From: an uncultured Anaerococcus sp.
GTDB lineage: Bacteria > Bacillota > Clostridia > Tissierellales > Peptoniphilaceae
NCBI RefSeq assembly: GCF_943912825.1
Contig: NZ_CALTUX010000005.1
Location: 1-64,000 of the forward strand
Reading direction: 5' to 3'
Length of the DNA stretch: 64,000 nucleotides
Shown piece after piece: positions 35,969 through 43,829 of this stretch. The translations under genes were made by a program, and so were the position numbers. The notes under the pieces are model-generated. The model was not told the origin of the DNA. It worked only from the letters and a program-made list of their open reading frames with translations, and made no database searches. Within the stretch, counting starts at the first letter, position 1, and each line of letters starts with the position of its first letter.

Positions 35969-37243
35969 TCACTTATCCGCCTTGTTTATGGTAAGAATCT
36001 TACCTACAAGATACAAGGACCCACACCATACTATTAGATCATTATCTCCTGCATAAGACTTTGCATAAGCATAGGCATCTTCGATATTTTCTATAATCTT
36101 AATATCTTTTACAAAGTCACAAGCTTCATTTTTTATAGACTCAGTATCAAGTGCTCTTGGGTTATCATCTATATAGGTAATCACAAGCTTGTCAGCCAAT
36201 TTCCCTATTTTTTCTATGATATATTTATGGTCCTTATCTCCCAAAACTGAAAACCCTATGATTAATTTATCATAGGAAAATTTAGATAGACTTTCTATTA
36301 GGGCATCTATAGATTCCTTGTTATGGCTGCCATCTACGAGGATTCTTGGCTTATCATTTATTAGTTCAAGTCTACCAGGATTATAAGCTTCAAATATTCC
36401 ACCTTCTATATCTTGCTCACTAAGACTAAATTTATCCTTCAGACCATCTATGGCAAGTAAGGATAGGCAGGCATTTAGGATTTGATGACTTCCCCTAAGA
36501 CTAGTCTTTATATGGTGGTCTCTAAAATCAAATTCATTACCAGATATGTCAGATTTTAAAATTTCTATGTCATTTTGATCTAGGATATTAAGCTTTGCAT
36601 TTTTGATCTCTGCCATATCCCTTATGACATCCATGGCCTCATCTTTTTGAGGATAAACAAATACTGGTACTTCTTCTTTAATGATGCCTGCCTTATTATA
36701 AGCAATTTCTCCCAAAGTATCACCTAAGATATTTGTGTGATCCATGGATATAGATGTAATAAGGCAAGCAAGAGGCTTTTTAATGACATTTGTAGAATCA
36801 AATATGCCGCCAAGACCTACTTCAATAACAGCTACATCCACCCCTTGATCATAAAAATATAAAAACATCATAGCTGTGATAAATTCAAAATAGGTCACAT
36901 GATGACCTTCTTCATCAAGTTTATCTACAAAGATTTTTATCCTGTCTACATATTTCATGAAATCTTTCTTTGTAATATCGACTCCATTTATAGATATTTC
37001 TTCTGTTATATCTTCCATATAAGGAGATGTAAAAATACCGCACTTATATTTCTTTGCCAAAACGCTTGCAAGCATTTTTGCTGTTGATCCCTTACCATTT
37101 GTACCTGCTATATGAATAGTTTGTATCTTATCTTGGGGATTGTCTAGTAGATCCATAAGCATCCTAATCTTATCAAGACCTGGCTTGCCATTAGACCCTC
37201 CCCTTCCATACAAATAATCTAAATAATCATCAAAAGTTTTCAT
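35969..37243 (-). CDS. folC: Folylpolyglutamate synthase / dihydrofolate synthase
   Basis: FolC adds glutamate to dihydropteroate and to folates. The 424-residue Mur-ligase-fold protein has IAGTNGKGSTAKMLASVLA (P-loop) near 45, FEFITAMMFLYF near 120, EVGLGGIFDSTNVI near 144, SISMDHTNILGDTLGEIA near 170, and the C-terminal NPGRLELI and DGSHNKES. It is a single gene with GGAGGG upstream, divergent from a membrane acyltransferase gene. Confidence 0.94.
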   Translation of the reverse strand: MKTFDDYLDYLYGRGGSNGKPGLDKIRMLMDLLDNPQDKIQTIHIAGTNGKGSTAKMLASVLAKKYKCGIFTSPYMEDITEEISINGVDITKKDFMKYVDRIKIFVDKLDEEGHHVTYFEFITAMMFLYFYDQGVDVAVIEVGLGGIFDSTNVIKKPLACLITSISMDHTNILGDTLGEIAYNKAGIIKEEVPVFVYPQKDEAMDVIRDMAEIKNAKLNILDQNDIEILKSDISGNEFDFRDHHIKTSLRGSHQILNACLSLLAIDGLKDKFSLSEQDIEGGIFEAYNPGRLELINDKPRILVDGSHNKESIDALIESLSKFSYDKLIIGFSVLGDKDHKYIIEKIGKLADKLVITYIDDNPRALDTESIKNEACDFVKDIKIIENIEDAYAYAKSYAGDNDLIVWCGSLYLVGKILTINKADK

Positions 37244-37280
37244 CTTCCCTCCAAAATTTCTTATAAGTTTATTCTACCTT

Positions 37281-37290
37281 ATGTTATAAT
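37281..37290 (+). promoter_or_regulatory. Extended -10 promoter of the DUF1624 gene
   Basis: TG-T-TATAAT is an extended -10 element 17 bp before the ATG of the membrane acyltransferase gene. The -35 region has no clear match. Confidence 0.5.
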
Positions 37291-37306
37291 TAAGACAGGA
37301 GTTTTT

Positions 37307-38014
37307 ATGAAAAGAATACACATTATCGACAGCCTTAGGGGCTTTACCATCATTTCAATGGTTTTATTCCATTTATTTTATAATATAAATTATTACTGGA
37401 GACTAGGATTTTATGACGGGACAATATTTAATAAAATCTGGCAATTATCAATTGCTATGTCATTTTTCCTAATTTCAGGCATAACTTCAAATTTTCTCAC
37501 AAGAAAGAAAAACCTAGTAAGAGGTATTAAGACAAGCCTTTTAGGTTTTGCCATAAGCCTTATCACTTATGTTTTTGCCAAAGAACAGCTAATAATCTGG
37601 GGAGTTTTAAATGGGCTTGGTCTTTGCATGATTATAGGTGGACTTTTAAAAGATAAGCTCAGTCAAAAATTGTGGCCAATTTTTATCTTACTCTTTGCCT
37701 TTACCTATAAAATACCAAGTGCAAGTCTTTATAAGATTGGCTTTTTCAAGGCTCTTTATGATAGGAATTTATTTTTCCTAGGCTTTCCATCTTTAGAATT
37801 TTATTCAAACGACTACTTCCCACTTCTTCCGTGGATTTTCGCCTATTTGGCAGGTCTTTCTTTGGGAGCTTATCTGATTGATAAAAATTTCTTCTCATAT
37901 AGAGGAAGAGAAAATATTTTAGCAAAAATTGGTAAATATTCCATGCCAATTTATATTATCCATCAAATAATTCTATATCCTTTGGTCACCGTCATATATA
38001 GTATGACCTTATAG
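37307..38014 (+). CDS. DUF1624 / heparan-alpha-glucosaminide acetyltransferase-like membrane protein
   Basis: This 235-residue integral membrane protein begins with IIDSLRGFTIISMVLFH, the start typical of DUF1624 and of the wider acyltransferase-3-like fold, in which the Arg and a membrane His are conserved. About seven hydrophobic segments follow, with FPLLPWIFAYLAGL near residue 170 and a final YSMPIYIIHQIILYPLV. Members are thought to transfer acyl groups to sugars or peptidoglycan, but no substrate can be read from this context. Confidence 0.82.
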   Translation: MKRIHIIDSLRGFTIISMVLFHLFYNINYYWRLGFYDGTIFNKIWQLSIAMSFFLISGITSNFLTRKKNLVRGIKTSLLGFAISLITYVFAKEQLIIWGVLNGLGLCMIIGGLLKDKLSQKLWPIFILLFAFTYKIPSASLYKIGFFKALYDRNLFFLGFPSLEFYSNDYFPLLPWIFAYLAGLSLGAYLIDKNFFSYRGRENILAKIGKYSMPIYIIHQIILYPLVTVIYSMTL

Positions 38015-38100
38015 CCTTTAGAATGTTAAAATAATTAAATACTACATGAATTGTATTTTTTATAATTACAGGTATATTTGCTTTCAATGGAGGAAAAATT

Positions 38101-38232
38101 ATGGACTACATAAAAAATTACAAAAGATCTTATCCAACTTCTTATAAAATACTTGCCGTAATCCTGCTTATCTTACTTTTCTATAAATTTGGATATGTAA
38201 TTGGAAAGTTTGTTGCAAAGATGGGATTTTAA
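38101..38232 (+). CDS. Small membrane protein, 43 residues
   Basis: A short frame opens with a good GGAGG eight bases upstream of the ATG and ends just before a strong terminator. The protein has a basic N-terminus (KNYKRSYPTSYK), one hydrophobic segment (about residues 17-29, ILAVILLILLFY) and a short Lys-containing tail with GKFVAKMGF. This is a plausible single-pass inner membrane peptide with the N-terminus inside. A TATAAT lies at 38061-38066 with a poor -35. I recognise no family. Confidence 0.65.
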   Translation: MDYIKNYKRSYPTSYKILAVILLILLFYKFGYVIGKFVAKMGF

Positions 38233-38259
38233 TTAAATGTCTCATTAACTAATGCACAA

Positions 38260-38307
38260 CTAAAAAAGACGTTTAGAATAGTTTCCTATCCTAAACGTCT
38301 TTTTTAG
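38260..38307. terminator. Bidirectional intrinsic terminator
   Basis: CTAAAAAAGACGTTTAG and CTAAACGTCTTTTTTAG form a perfect 17-bp stem separating the small membrane protein gene from the convergent DUF4230 gene. The right arm covers the DUF4230 stop codon. Confidence 0.93.
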
Positions 38308-38924
38308 TTAAATTTAATTTCGTAATCTTCAATAAGTGGATTAATCTTTAATATTTCTTCAATAGCTGTCTTTGTTTTTTTGTCAGCTTCTTCCAAGAAT
38401 CCCTTTTCAATTAATTCTTTTTCTGTCTTTTTCATTTCATCTTTTCTAAAATCTGAAAAATCATTTAGCTTTAATTGGTTAAAGATAGATTCTCTTTCAT
38501 CAAAGATTGTTAGAGAATCTTCATCTATGAAGTTGTTTAAAATCTTAGCCTTAGGCATTTTTACAGTTATCTTTTCATTCTTTTCATCTACTTTAACATC
38601 AATCTCATCCAAATTTACACCAGCATTTACTTCCCCGTCATAAGAGATGATAAATTTCTTTTCAGTTAAAGGTATTTTCATCCCGTAAAACTCTGTTTGA
38701 TTTTCAAAAGCCCCTACATTTGTATATTTATATTTAAGTGTTGTAAGCTCTTTTACTGACATTATTTGATTCTTTATAAGATCTGAAGAAATCTTTGTTT
38801 CATTTTTGATATTTGCCTTCATGCCAAAGAACCAGGCAGCAAAGACAAGGACCAAAATCCCTAAAAATCCGTAAACTATTCTACTGTTTTTAAATTTTCT
38901 TAATTTATTTTTTGAACTTGTCAT
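38304..38924 (-). CDS. DUF4230 domain protein, membrane-anchored
   Basis: This 206-residue protein has one N-terminal membrane segment (about residues 18-35, IVYGFLGILVLVFAAWFF) and an extracytoplasmic DUF4230 domain with KYTNVGAFE, FIISYDGEVNAGVNLDEIDV and KITVKMPKAKIL. The domain is widespread in Firmicutes with no assigned function. It is a single gene with a possible TATAAT at 38956-38961. Confidence 0.82.
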   Translation of the reverse strand: MTSSKNKLRKFKNSRIVYGFLGILVLVFAAWFFGMKANIKNETKISSDLIKNQIMSVKELTTLKYKYTNVGAFENQTEFYGMKIPLTEKKFIISYDGEVNAGVNLDEIDVKVDEKNEKITVKMPKAKILNNFIDEDSLTIFDERESIFNQLKLNDFSDFRKDEMKKTEKELIEKGFLEEADKKTKTAIEEILKINPLIEDYEIKFN

Positions 38925-38981
38925 CTAATCTCCTTAAATTATTCTTTTAAAAAATTATACCTTAAGTTTAAAAAAATCAAA

Positions 38982-39608
38982 TTATTTAAAGCTAGCCTTA
39001 AGATAATAAATAGGCATATTTTTGTTTCTAAACTTCCTCTCGTATTCGCTGACTATGGATTTACTTTCATCTAAATCCCTATCTGTTTCAAGAATTTCCA
39101 TGCCAAATTCTTCCATATAGGATATAGAATCGTCAAAAAAGGCTTCATTATCTGTTTTTAGTTCAATTTCTCCCTTTTCCTTGCAAATTTTCTCGTATAA
39201 TTTTAAAAAATTGGCGTGAGAAAGTCTCCTTTTGTGGTGACGTGTTTTTGGCCAAGGTGTTGAAAAGTTTAGATAAATCTTTGCAAGTTCACCTTCATCA
39301 AACATATCTAGCAATTCTTCTGCCTTACCCACTATCCCATAAACATTTGTTAACTCTTCATTTTCTATCTTTCTGCAGGCAACTACAAAGGCATTTGTAT
39401 TCATCTCAAGGGCCAGGTAATTATAATCTGGATTAGAACTTGCCTTGCCCACTATAAAATCACCTCTGCCTGCTCCTATCTCAAGAGCGATTGGCTTGTC
39501 ATTTCCAAATAGTTCTTTCCACTTGCCCTTATGGTTTTCCGGGTCAAATATAATGTATTTACTTTCCTTCATTGTTGGTATAGCATTTGCTTTGTGTCTT
39601 AGTCTCAT
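38982..39608 (-). CDS. trmB: tRNA (guanine46-N7)-methyltransferase
   Basis: TrmB methylates G46 in the tRNA variable loop. The 208-residue protein has ALEIGAGRGDFIVGKAS (SAM motif I) near 40, IYLNFSTPWPKTRHHKRRL near 118 with the catalytic Asp position read here as NFSTPW instead of the more common NFPDPW, and ELKTDNEAFF near 153. I start at 39608, where GAGGAG lies four bases before the ATG; four extra upstream residues are unlikely. Confidence 0.93.
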   Translation of the reverse strand: MRLRHKANAIPTMKESKYIIFDPENHKGKWKELFGNDKPIALEIGAGRGDFIVGKASSNPDYNYLALEMNTNAFVVACRKIENEELTNVYGIVGKAEELLDMFDEGELAKIYLNFSTPWPKTRHHKRRLSHANFLKLYEKICKEKGEIELKTDNEAFFDDSISYMEEFGMEILETDRDLDESKSIVSEYERKFRNKNMPIYYLKASFK

Positions 39609-39624
39609 ATATCTCCTCAATAAA

Positions 39625-39656
39625 AAATTCTAGCAAAGACTTGCCCGCTAGAATTT
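39625..39656 (-). terminator. Intrinsic terminator of the DegV gene
   Basis: On the minus strand AAATTCTAGC and GCTAGAATTT form a 10-bp stem with a 12-base loop followed by T-rich sequence, between the DegV gene and trmB. Confidence 0.82.
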
Positions 39657-40536
39657 ATATTTCTTTCCTATCTCCCCAAAAACTTGCACCCAGTGTGCCA
39701 GGTCCTAGGTGAGATCCTATTGTTGTTCCAATTTCGTATATTTTTATATCATAGCCTTCAAATTTTTCACTCAAGGTCACTCTTAACTCTTCTGCATCCT
39801 CGTGTAAGTGAGTATGAACTATGAAGATTTCCTTAGGTAAGGATGAGTCCTTAGCTATATGGTTTTTGATTTGCCCTATAAGTGCCTTGGTGGCCTTTTT
39901 CTTGGTTCTTATCTTATCCCTTACTAATAGCTTTCCTTCAAGGTTTACTTCTATAAGTGGGCAAATGTTTAACAAATTTCCAAAAGAACCTGCTGCCTTT
40001 GAAAGTCTACCTCCCCTAACAAGATAGGTTAAATCACTTGTGAAAAACCAACCGTGCACATATTCTCTTTTTTCCTTGGCAAGGTCATAGACTTCTTCAA
40101 TAGACAAACCAGATTTTCTAAGCTCATTTAAATATAAGACCAGAAGTCCTTGACAAGCTGTGGCAGTAAGAGAATCTACTAGGTAAATTTTCCTCTCAGG
40201 ATACTTCTCCTTTAGCATATCGACAGCCATTAGGGCCTGGTTATATTCGCCGGTAATACCAGAAGACAGGGTTAGATGAAGTATGTCCTTATCTTCTTTT
40301 AAAAGATTTTCAAAATATTCTATGTAAGATGAGTAGGTTATCTGACTGGTCTTAGTCATTGCACCATCCTTCATTGCTTCATAGAAGTCATTAAAGGAAA
40401 TACTTTCGCCGAAGTCTTCCTTATAATTTTTACCATCTATTTCATAATTAAAGGCGATCCATCTGATATCTTCCCTATCTAAAATTTCTTTATTTATATC
40501 AACAGTCGATGTTGCACTCAGTATAAAATCACTCAT
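39655..40536 (-). CDS. DegV family fatty-acid-binding protein
   Basis: This 293-residue DegV (EDD fold) protein probably holds a fatty acid for phosphorylation by the FakA-type kinase at 16135-17697. The N-terminus FILSATSTVDINKEIL, the central TLSSGITGEYNQALMAV and VDSLTATACQGLLVLY, and the C-terminal TTIGSHLGPGTLGASFWG match the family. The GSHLGPG segment binds the head group in FakB proteins. It is a single gene with GAGG upstream and a terminator. Which fatty acid it prefers cannot be told. Confidence 0.88.
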   Translation of the reverse strand: MSDFILSATSTVDINKEILDREDIRWIAFNYEIDGKNYKEDFGESISFNDFYEAMKDGAMTKTSQITYSSYIEYFENLLKEDKDILHLTLSSGITGEYNQALMAVDMLKEKYPERKIYLVDSLTATACQGLLVLYLNELRKSGLSIEEVYDLAKEKREYVHGWFFTSDLTYLVRGGRLSKAAGSFGNLLNICPLIEVNLEGKLLVRDKIRTKKKATKALIGQIKNHIAKDSSLPKEIFIVHTHLHEDAEELRVTLSEKFEGYDIKIYEIGTTIGSHLGPGTLGASFWGDRKEI

Positions 40537-40586
40537 ATAATTCCTCTCATAATATAAATAATATCATACTTTCAAATAAAATAAAT

Positions 40587-41930
40587 TCAATTTCTTATAT
40601 ATTTTCTATCAATCAAATATGAAATTACAAAAGCAAGAAGAGCTGGTATTATCCAGGCAAAACCTATTTTAAAACCTGGAAGAGTATTTTCTCCAAAAGT
40701 TAAGATAGCCTTTAAAAATTCAATGTTCTTAACTGGATCAGGCAGAGCTTTAATAAAGTCAAGTAGGGCAAATAAGCTTGTTACGCCTAGAGTAATTTGG
40801 TAAACTCTCATTCTCTTACCCATATAAATTGATAGGATTGATAAGCTAATTAGGACAATTGATATTGGATAGATAAACATCAAGACTGGCACAGATAAGG
40901 ATATTATCTGTTTTAGGCCAAGATTTGCTACCAAAAATGATAGGCCAGTAAAGATGTAACAATACTGCTTATAAGAAATATTTAGCTTAAACATATCTTC
41001 AAACATCTCAGAACAGGCTGATACAAGACCAATAGCTGTCTTTAGGCAAGCTATAAATACTATAACTGATAAAATCAAGTGGCCAAGCCCTCCAAGATAA
41101 TGGCTGGAAATTTTTGCTAAAATTACAGCTCCATTTTCAAAATCATCCATAATATTTGCACTTCCTGCCCCCATAAAGGCAAGACCTGCGTATATTATAG
41201 ACATGGCTATTAGACAAACTAGACCTGATTTTAGGGTCTCAAAGGCCATAGATTTCTTGTCACTTACTCCCAAGTTTTTGATGTTTGATATAATTATAAT
41301 TGCAAAAGCAAGGCCTGCTGGTGCATCTAAGGTATTATAACCATCTACAAAACCTGCAGCAAAAGGTGATACTAAGTACTTTGGAGCAGCTCCTTTAGCC
41401 CCAATAGGACCCATTGGTTTAAATATTGATAGGACCAATAAAAGGGACAATAAGATTAAAAAAATTGGGGTCATATACTTACCTATGGTATCGATTAGGC
41501 TTGCCTTTTTAATTGAAAAGAACAAGACTGCCAAGAAAAATACCACAGAAAATATAAAAAGACCGACAGGATTATAAAAACTCTTAAAGCCTTCAAATAT
41601 GACCTCATAGGAGGTAGTTGCTGTTCTTGGTATAGCAAAACCTGGACCTATGGCTAGGTATAAGAGTGTGGTGAAAAAATAAGCAAACTTCTTGCCCGCT
41701 CCCTTTGATAGGTCAAACAAGCTTTCACTATCACTTGCAGCTGTTGCTACGACCGCAAGGATTGGCAAACTTACTGCTGATGCTAAAAATCCAATTGTTA
41801 CTGGAAATAAATTAGCTCCCGACCTCTGACCTAATTCTAGAGGGAAAATCAAGTTTCCTGCCCCAAAAAATAGACCAAAAAGAAGGGAACCAATCAATAA
41901 ATTTTCTGATAATTTTAATTTTTTTCTCAT
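40587..41930 (-). CDS. brnQ: Branched-chain amino acid:cation symporter (LIVCS)
   Basis: BrnQ imports leucine, isoleucine and valine with Na+ or H+. The 447-residue protein has about 12 hydrophobic segments and the family start LLFGLFFGAGNLIFPLELG, with GYNTLDAPAGLAFAIII near residue 193. Together with the liv ABC genes and two T-box leaders 7-14 kb away, it shows heavy investment in branched-chain amino acid uptake. TTGAAA and TATCAT 16 bp apart sit just upstream; there is no T-box here. Confidence 0.92.
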   Translation of the reverse strand: MRKKLKLSENLLIGSLLFGLFFGAGNLIFPLELGQRSGANLFPVTIGFLASAVSLPILAVVATAASDSESLFDLSKGAGKKFAYFFTTLLYLAIGPGFAIPRTATTSYEVIFEGFKSFYNPVGLFIFSVVFFLAVLFFSIKKASLIDTIGKYMTPIFLILLSLLLVLSIFKPMGPIGAKGAAPKYLVSPFAAGFVDGYNTLDAPAGLAFAIIIISNIKNLGVSDKKSMAFETLKSGLVCLIAMSIIYAGLAFMGAGSANIMDDFENGAVILAKISSHYLGGLGHLILSVIVFIACLKTAIGLVSACSEMFEDMFKLNISYKQYCYIFTGLSFLVANLGLKQIISLSVPVLMFIYPISIVLISLSILSIYMGKRMRVYQITLGVTSLFALLDFIKALPDPVKNIEFLKAILTFGENTLPGFKIGFAWIIPALLAFVISYLIDRKYIRN

Positions 41931-41986
41931 ATTAACCCCTTTATTTTGTTAATATGATACATCAAATTATGAAAATTTCAAACAAT

Positions 41987-42337
41987 TTATAGGCTTTCAA
42001 CGTATTTTTTTACGTCAGGTCCTACTAATATTTCTCCATCATCCTTAAAAAGTATTGGTCTTTTAACAAGCATGCCGTCAGTTGCTAAAAGATCATATTT
42101 TTCGTCAAGACTCATCTCTTTAAGCTTATCTTTTAGATTCATCTGCCTATAAATTTGGCCTGAAGTATTGAAAAATCTTTTGATATCGTAGTCTGTAGAC
42201 TCATGCCACTTCTTAAGTTCATCCCTAGTCGGATTATCTTCCTTAATATCTCTTAATTCATACTCTACATTCTTCTCATCAAGCATTTTTAGTATACCCT
42301 TGCATGTAGAACACCTATTATAACAAATTATTTTCAT
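41987..42337 (-). CDS. ArsC/Spx family thioredoxin-fold protein
   Basis: A 116-residue Spx/ArsC-like protein with CYNRCSTCKGILKMLDE at the N-terminus and LVKRPILF near residue 90 (the KRP motif). It is closer to YffB/YusI-type ArsC-like proteins than to Spx itself, which has CxxC at residues 10-13 and longer C-terminal helices. Its ATG overlaps the stop of the M20 peptidase gene (ATGA). The role is unknown; a thiol-dependent reductase is likely. Confidence 0.82.
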   Translation of the reverse strand: MKIICYNRCSTCKGILKMLDEKNVEYELRDIKEDNPTRDELKKWHESTDYDIKRFFNTSGQIYRQMNLKDKLKEMSLDEKYDLLATDGMLVKRPILFKDDGEILVGPDVKKYVESL

Positions 42338-43506
42338 TTATTTCCTCCCAAATATTTCATAATCACACTAACCATTAGGCTTGGGCCATAGATTATGGCA
42401 TCTTCATTAAATTTGGCCTTGGCGTTGTGAAGTGGATAAACTGTTTGATCATCTACCTTACAACCTACCATCATCATAACAGCTGGCACATTTTTTGCTA
42501 CATTTGCAAAATCATCTGAAGCTGTAACCGCATCTGCCTTATCAGAATAATAAAAGTCAGGATTTTCTTCCTTGATTTCCTTTAAGACTTCTACTATATC
42601 ATCTACCATCCCTTCATCATTTATAATAGCAGGCACATCTGATAGAATTTCAAAGCTTGCTTTCCCCCTAAAGGCCTTTGCTATATGATCAGCAATTTCA
42701 GGAATCCTAGCCTTGATATGGTCCTTGCTTTTTTGTGAATAGGTTCTTGTTGTGCCCTCAATTATCGCCTTGTCTGGAATAATATTTGGAGCATTGCCTG
42801 CGCTAATGTGACCTGTAGTAAGGACAGCGCCCTCCCTAAAGGATATTTCTCTAGATACCAAAACTTGAAGAGCATTTACAATTTGTGCTGCAATAAAGGC
42901 TGCGTCTACCCCTTTTTCTGGCATAGCTCCATGGGCCCCATAGCCTTCTACCTCTATCCTAAAGTTGTTATTGGATGTAGCCATCTCACCTTTTTTGATA
43001 TAAAGTCCAGGTGCAAGAGTTGTATCCATATGAACCATCATAGCCTTTTCTACCTTTGGATTTTCAAGTATTCCTGCATCTATCATTTTTTGACTACCTG
43101 TTAGAAGCTCTTCTGCTGGTTGAAACATTAATTTAACCACACCATTAATCTTATCTTCATTTTCCTTAAGAAGCTTAGCTGTTCCTAAAAGCATGGCTGT
43201 ATGAAAATCGTGGCCGCATAAGTGACCATTTTCATTTTTGCTCTTACAAGCCACATCTGCTTCTTCTTTAATTGGAAGGGCATCCATATCAGCCCTTAAT
43301 AGTATGCACCTATCCCCCTTGCCAATTGTTGCAAGGACTCCTGATTCAATCGGTTTAGAATATTTAATTCCCATCTTATCAAGCTCATCTGTGACAAGTT
43401 TTATAGTATTAGTCATCTCAAATCCTATCTCAGGATTTTCGTGAAGTCTTCTCCTAATTTCTACTAAATAGTCTTTTATCTCTTGTGATTTTTTATAAAA
43501 ATTCAT
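42334..43506 (-). CDS. M20 family metallopeptidase / amidohydrolase
   Basis: A 390-residue M20D zinc hydrolase of the hippurate or N-acyl-amino-acid amidohydrolase type. Metal ligands are seen in RADMDALPIKEE, GHLCGHDFHTAMLLG and QPAEELLTGSQKMID, with the dimerisation domain in the middle and MMMVGCKVDD near the end. It probably releases amino acids from N-acyl or dipeptide substrates. It is coupled to the ArsC-like gene and follows the DUF503 gene by 38 bp. Confidence 0.88.
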   Translation of the reverse strand: MNFYKKSQEIKDYLVEIRRRLHENPEIGFEMTNTIKLVTDELDKMGIKYSKPIESGVLATIGKGDRCILLRADMDALPIKEEADVACKSKNENGHLCGHDFHTAMLLGTAKLLKENEDKINGVVKLMFQPAEELLTGSQKMIDAGILENPKVEKAMMVHMDTTLAPGLYIKKGEMATSNNNFRIEVEGYGAHGAMPEKGVDAAFIAAQIVNALQVLVSREISFREGAVLTTGHISAGNAPNIIPDKAIIEGTTRTYSQKSKDHIKARIPEIADHIAKAFRGKASFEILSDVPAIINDEGMVDDIVEVLKEIKEENPDFYYSDKADAVTASDDFANVAKNVPAVMMMVGCKVDDQTVYPLHNAKAKFNEDAIIYGPSLMVSVIMKYLGGNK

Positions 43507-43544
43507 AATAACTTCCTTTCTTTCACTTAAAATATACCCAAAAA

Positions 43545-43829
43545 CTAGGCTAATCTTTCTATATTTTTCTCTAAAATTTCTATTGGATAAGTAGATTCGA
43601 TCCTACTTATCAAATCATCAATAATTTTTCTAGCGACCTTATTGGAATTACTAATGGTCACAAAGCCCAAGTGGGCTTTATTAAGTATATCTAGGTCAGA
43701 AATTTCTGCTGCAGAAATATTTAAATTCTTTCTAGCATAATCTAAAATTGACCTCACAGTCCTTCTCTTATCCTTAAGAGAAAAGGCATCAAAGATCACA
43801 AATTTTATTTCAAGTAGGTATACATACAT
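43545..43829 (-). CDS. DUF503 (YlxP-like) protein
   Basis: This 94-residue protein matches DUF503/YlxP, a small ferredoxin-like-fold family usually found between infB and rbfA in Firmicutes. Here it lies instead directly behind an MprF-type gene, with stop and start adjacent (TAG then ATG). The SLKDKRRTVRSILDYARKN and FVTISNSNKVARKIID segments are typical. It may act in ribosome maturation, but this is unproven. Confidence 0.82.
   Translation of the reverse strand: MYVYLLEIKFVIFDAFSLKDKRRTVRSILDYARKNLNISAAEISDLDILNKAHLGFVTISNSNKVARKIIDDLISRIESTYPIEILEKNIERLA

Noticed and set aside
41931..41986. T-box or CodY site before brnQ
   Set aside because: The gap is only 56 bp, too short for a T-box. 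One AATTTTC half-site is present but the other half does not match the CodY consensus.
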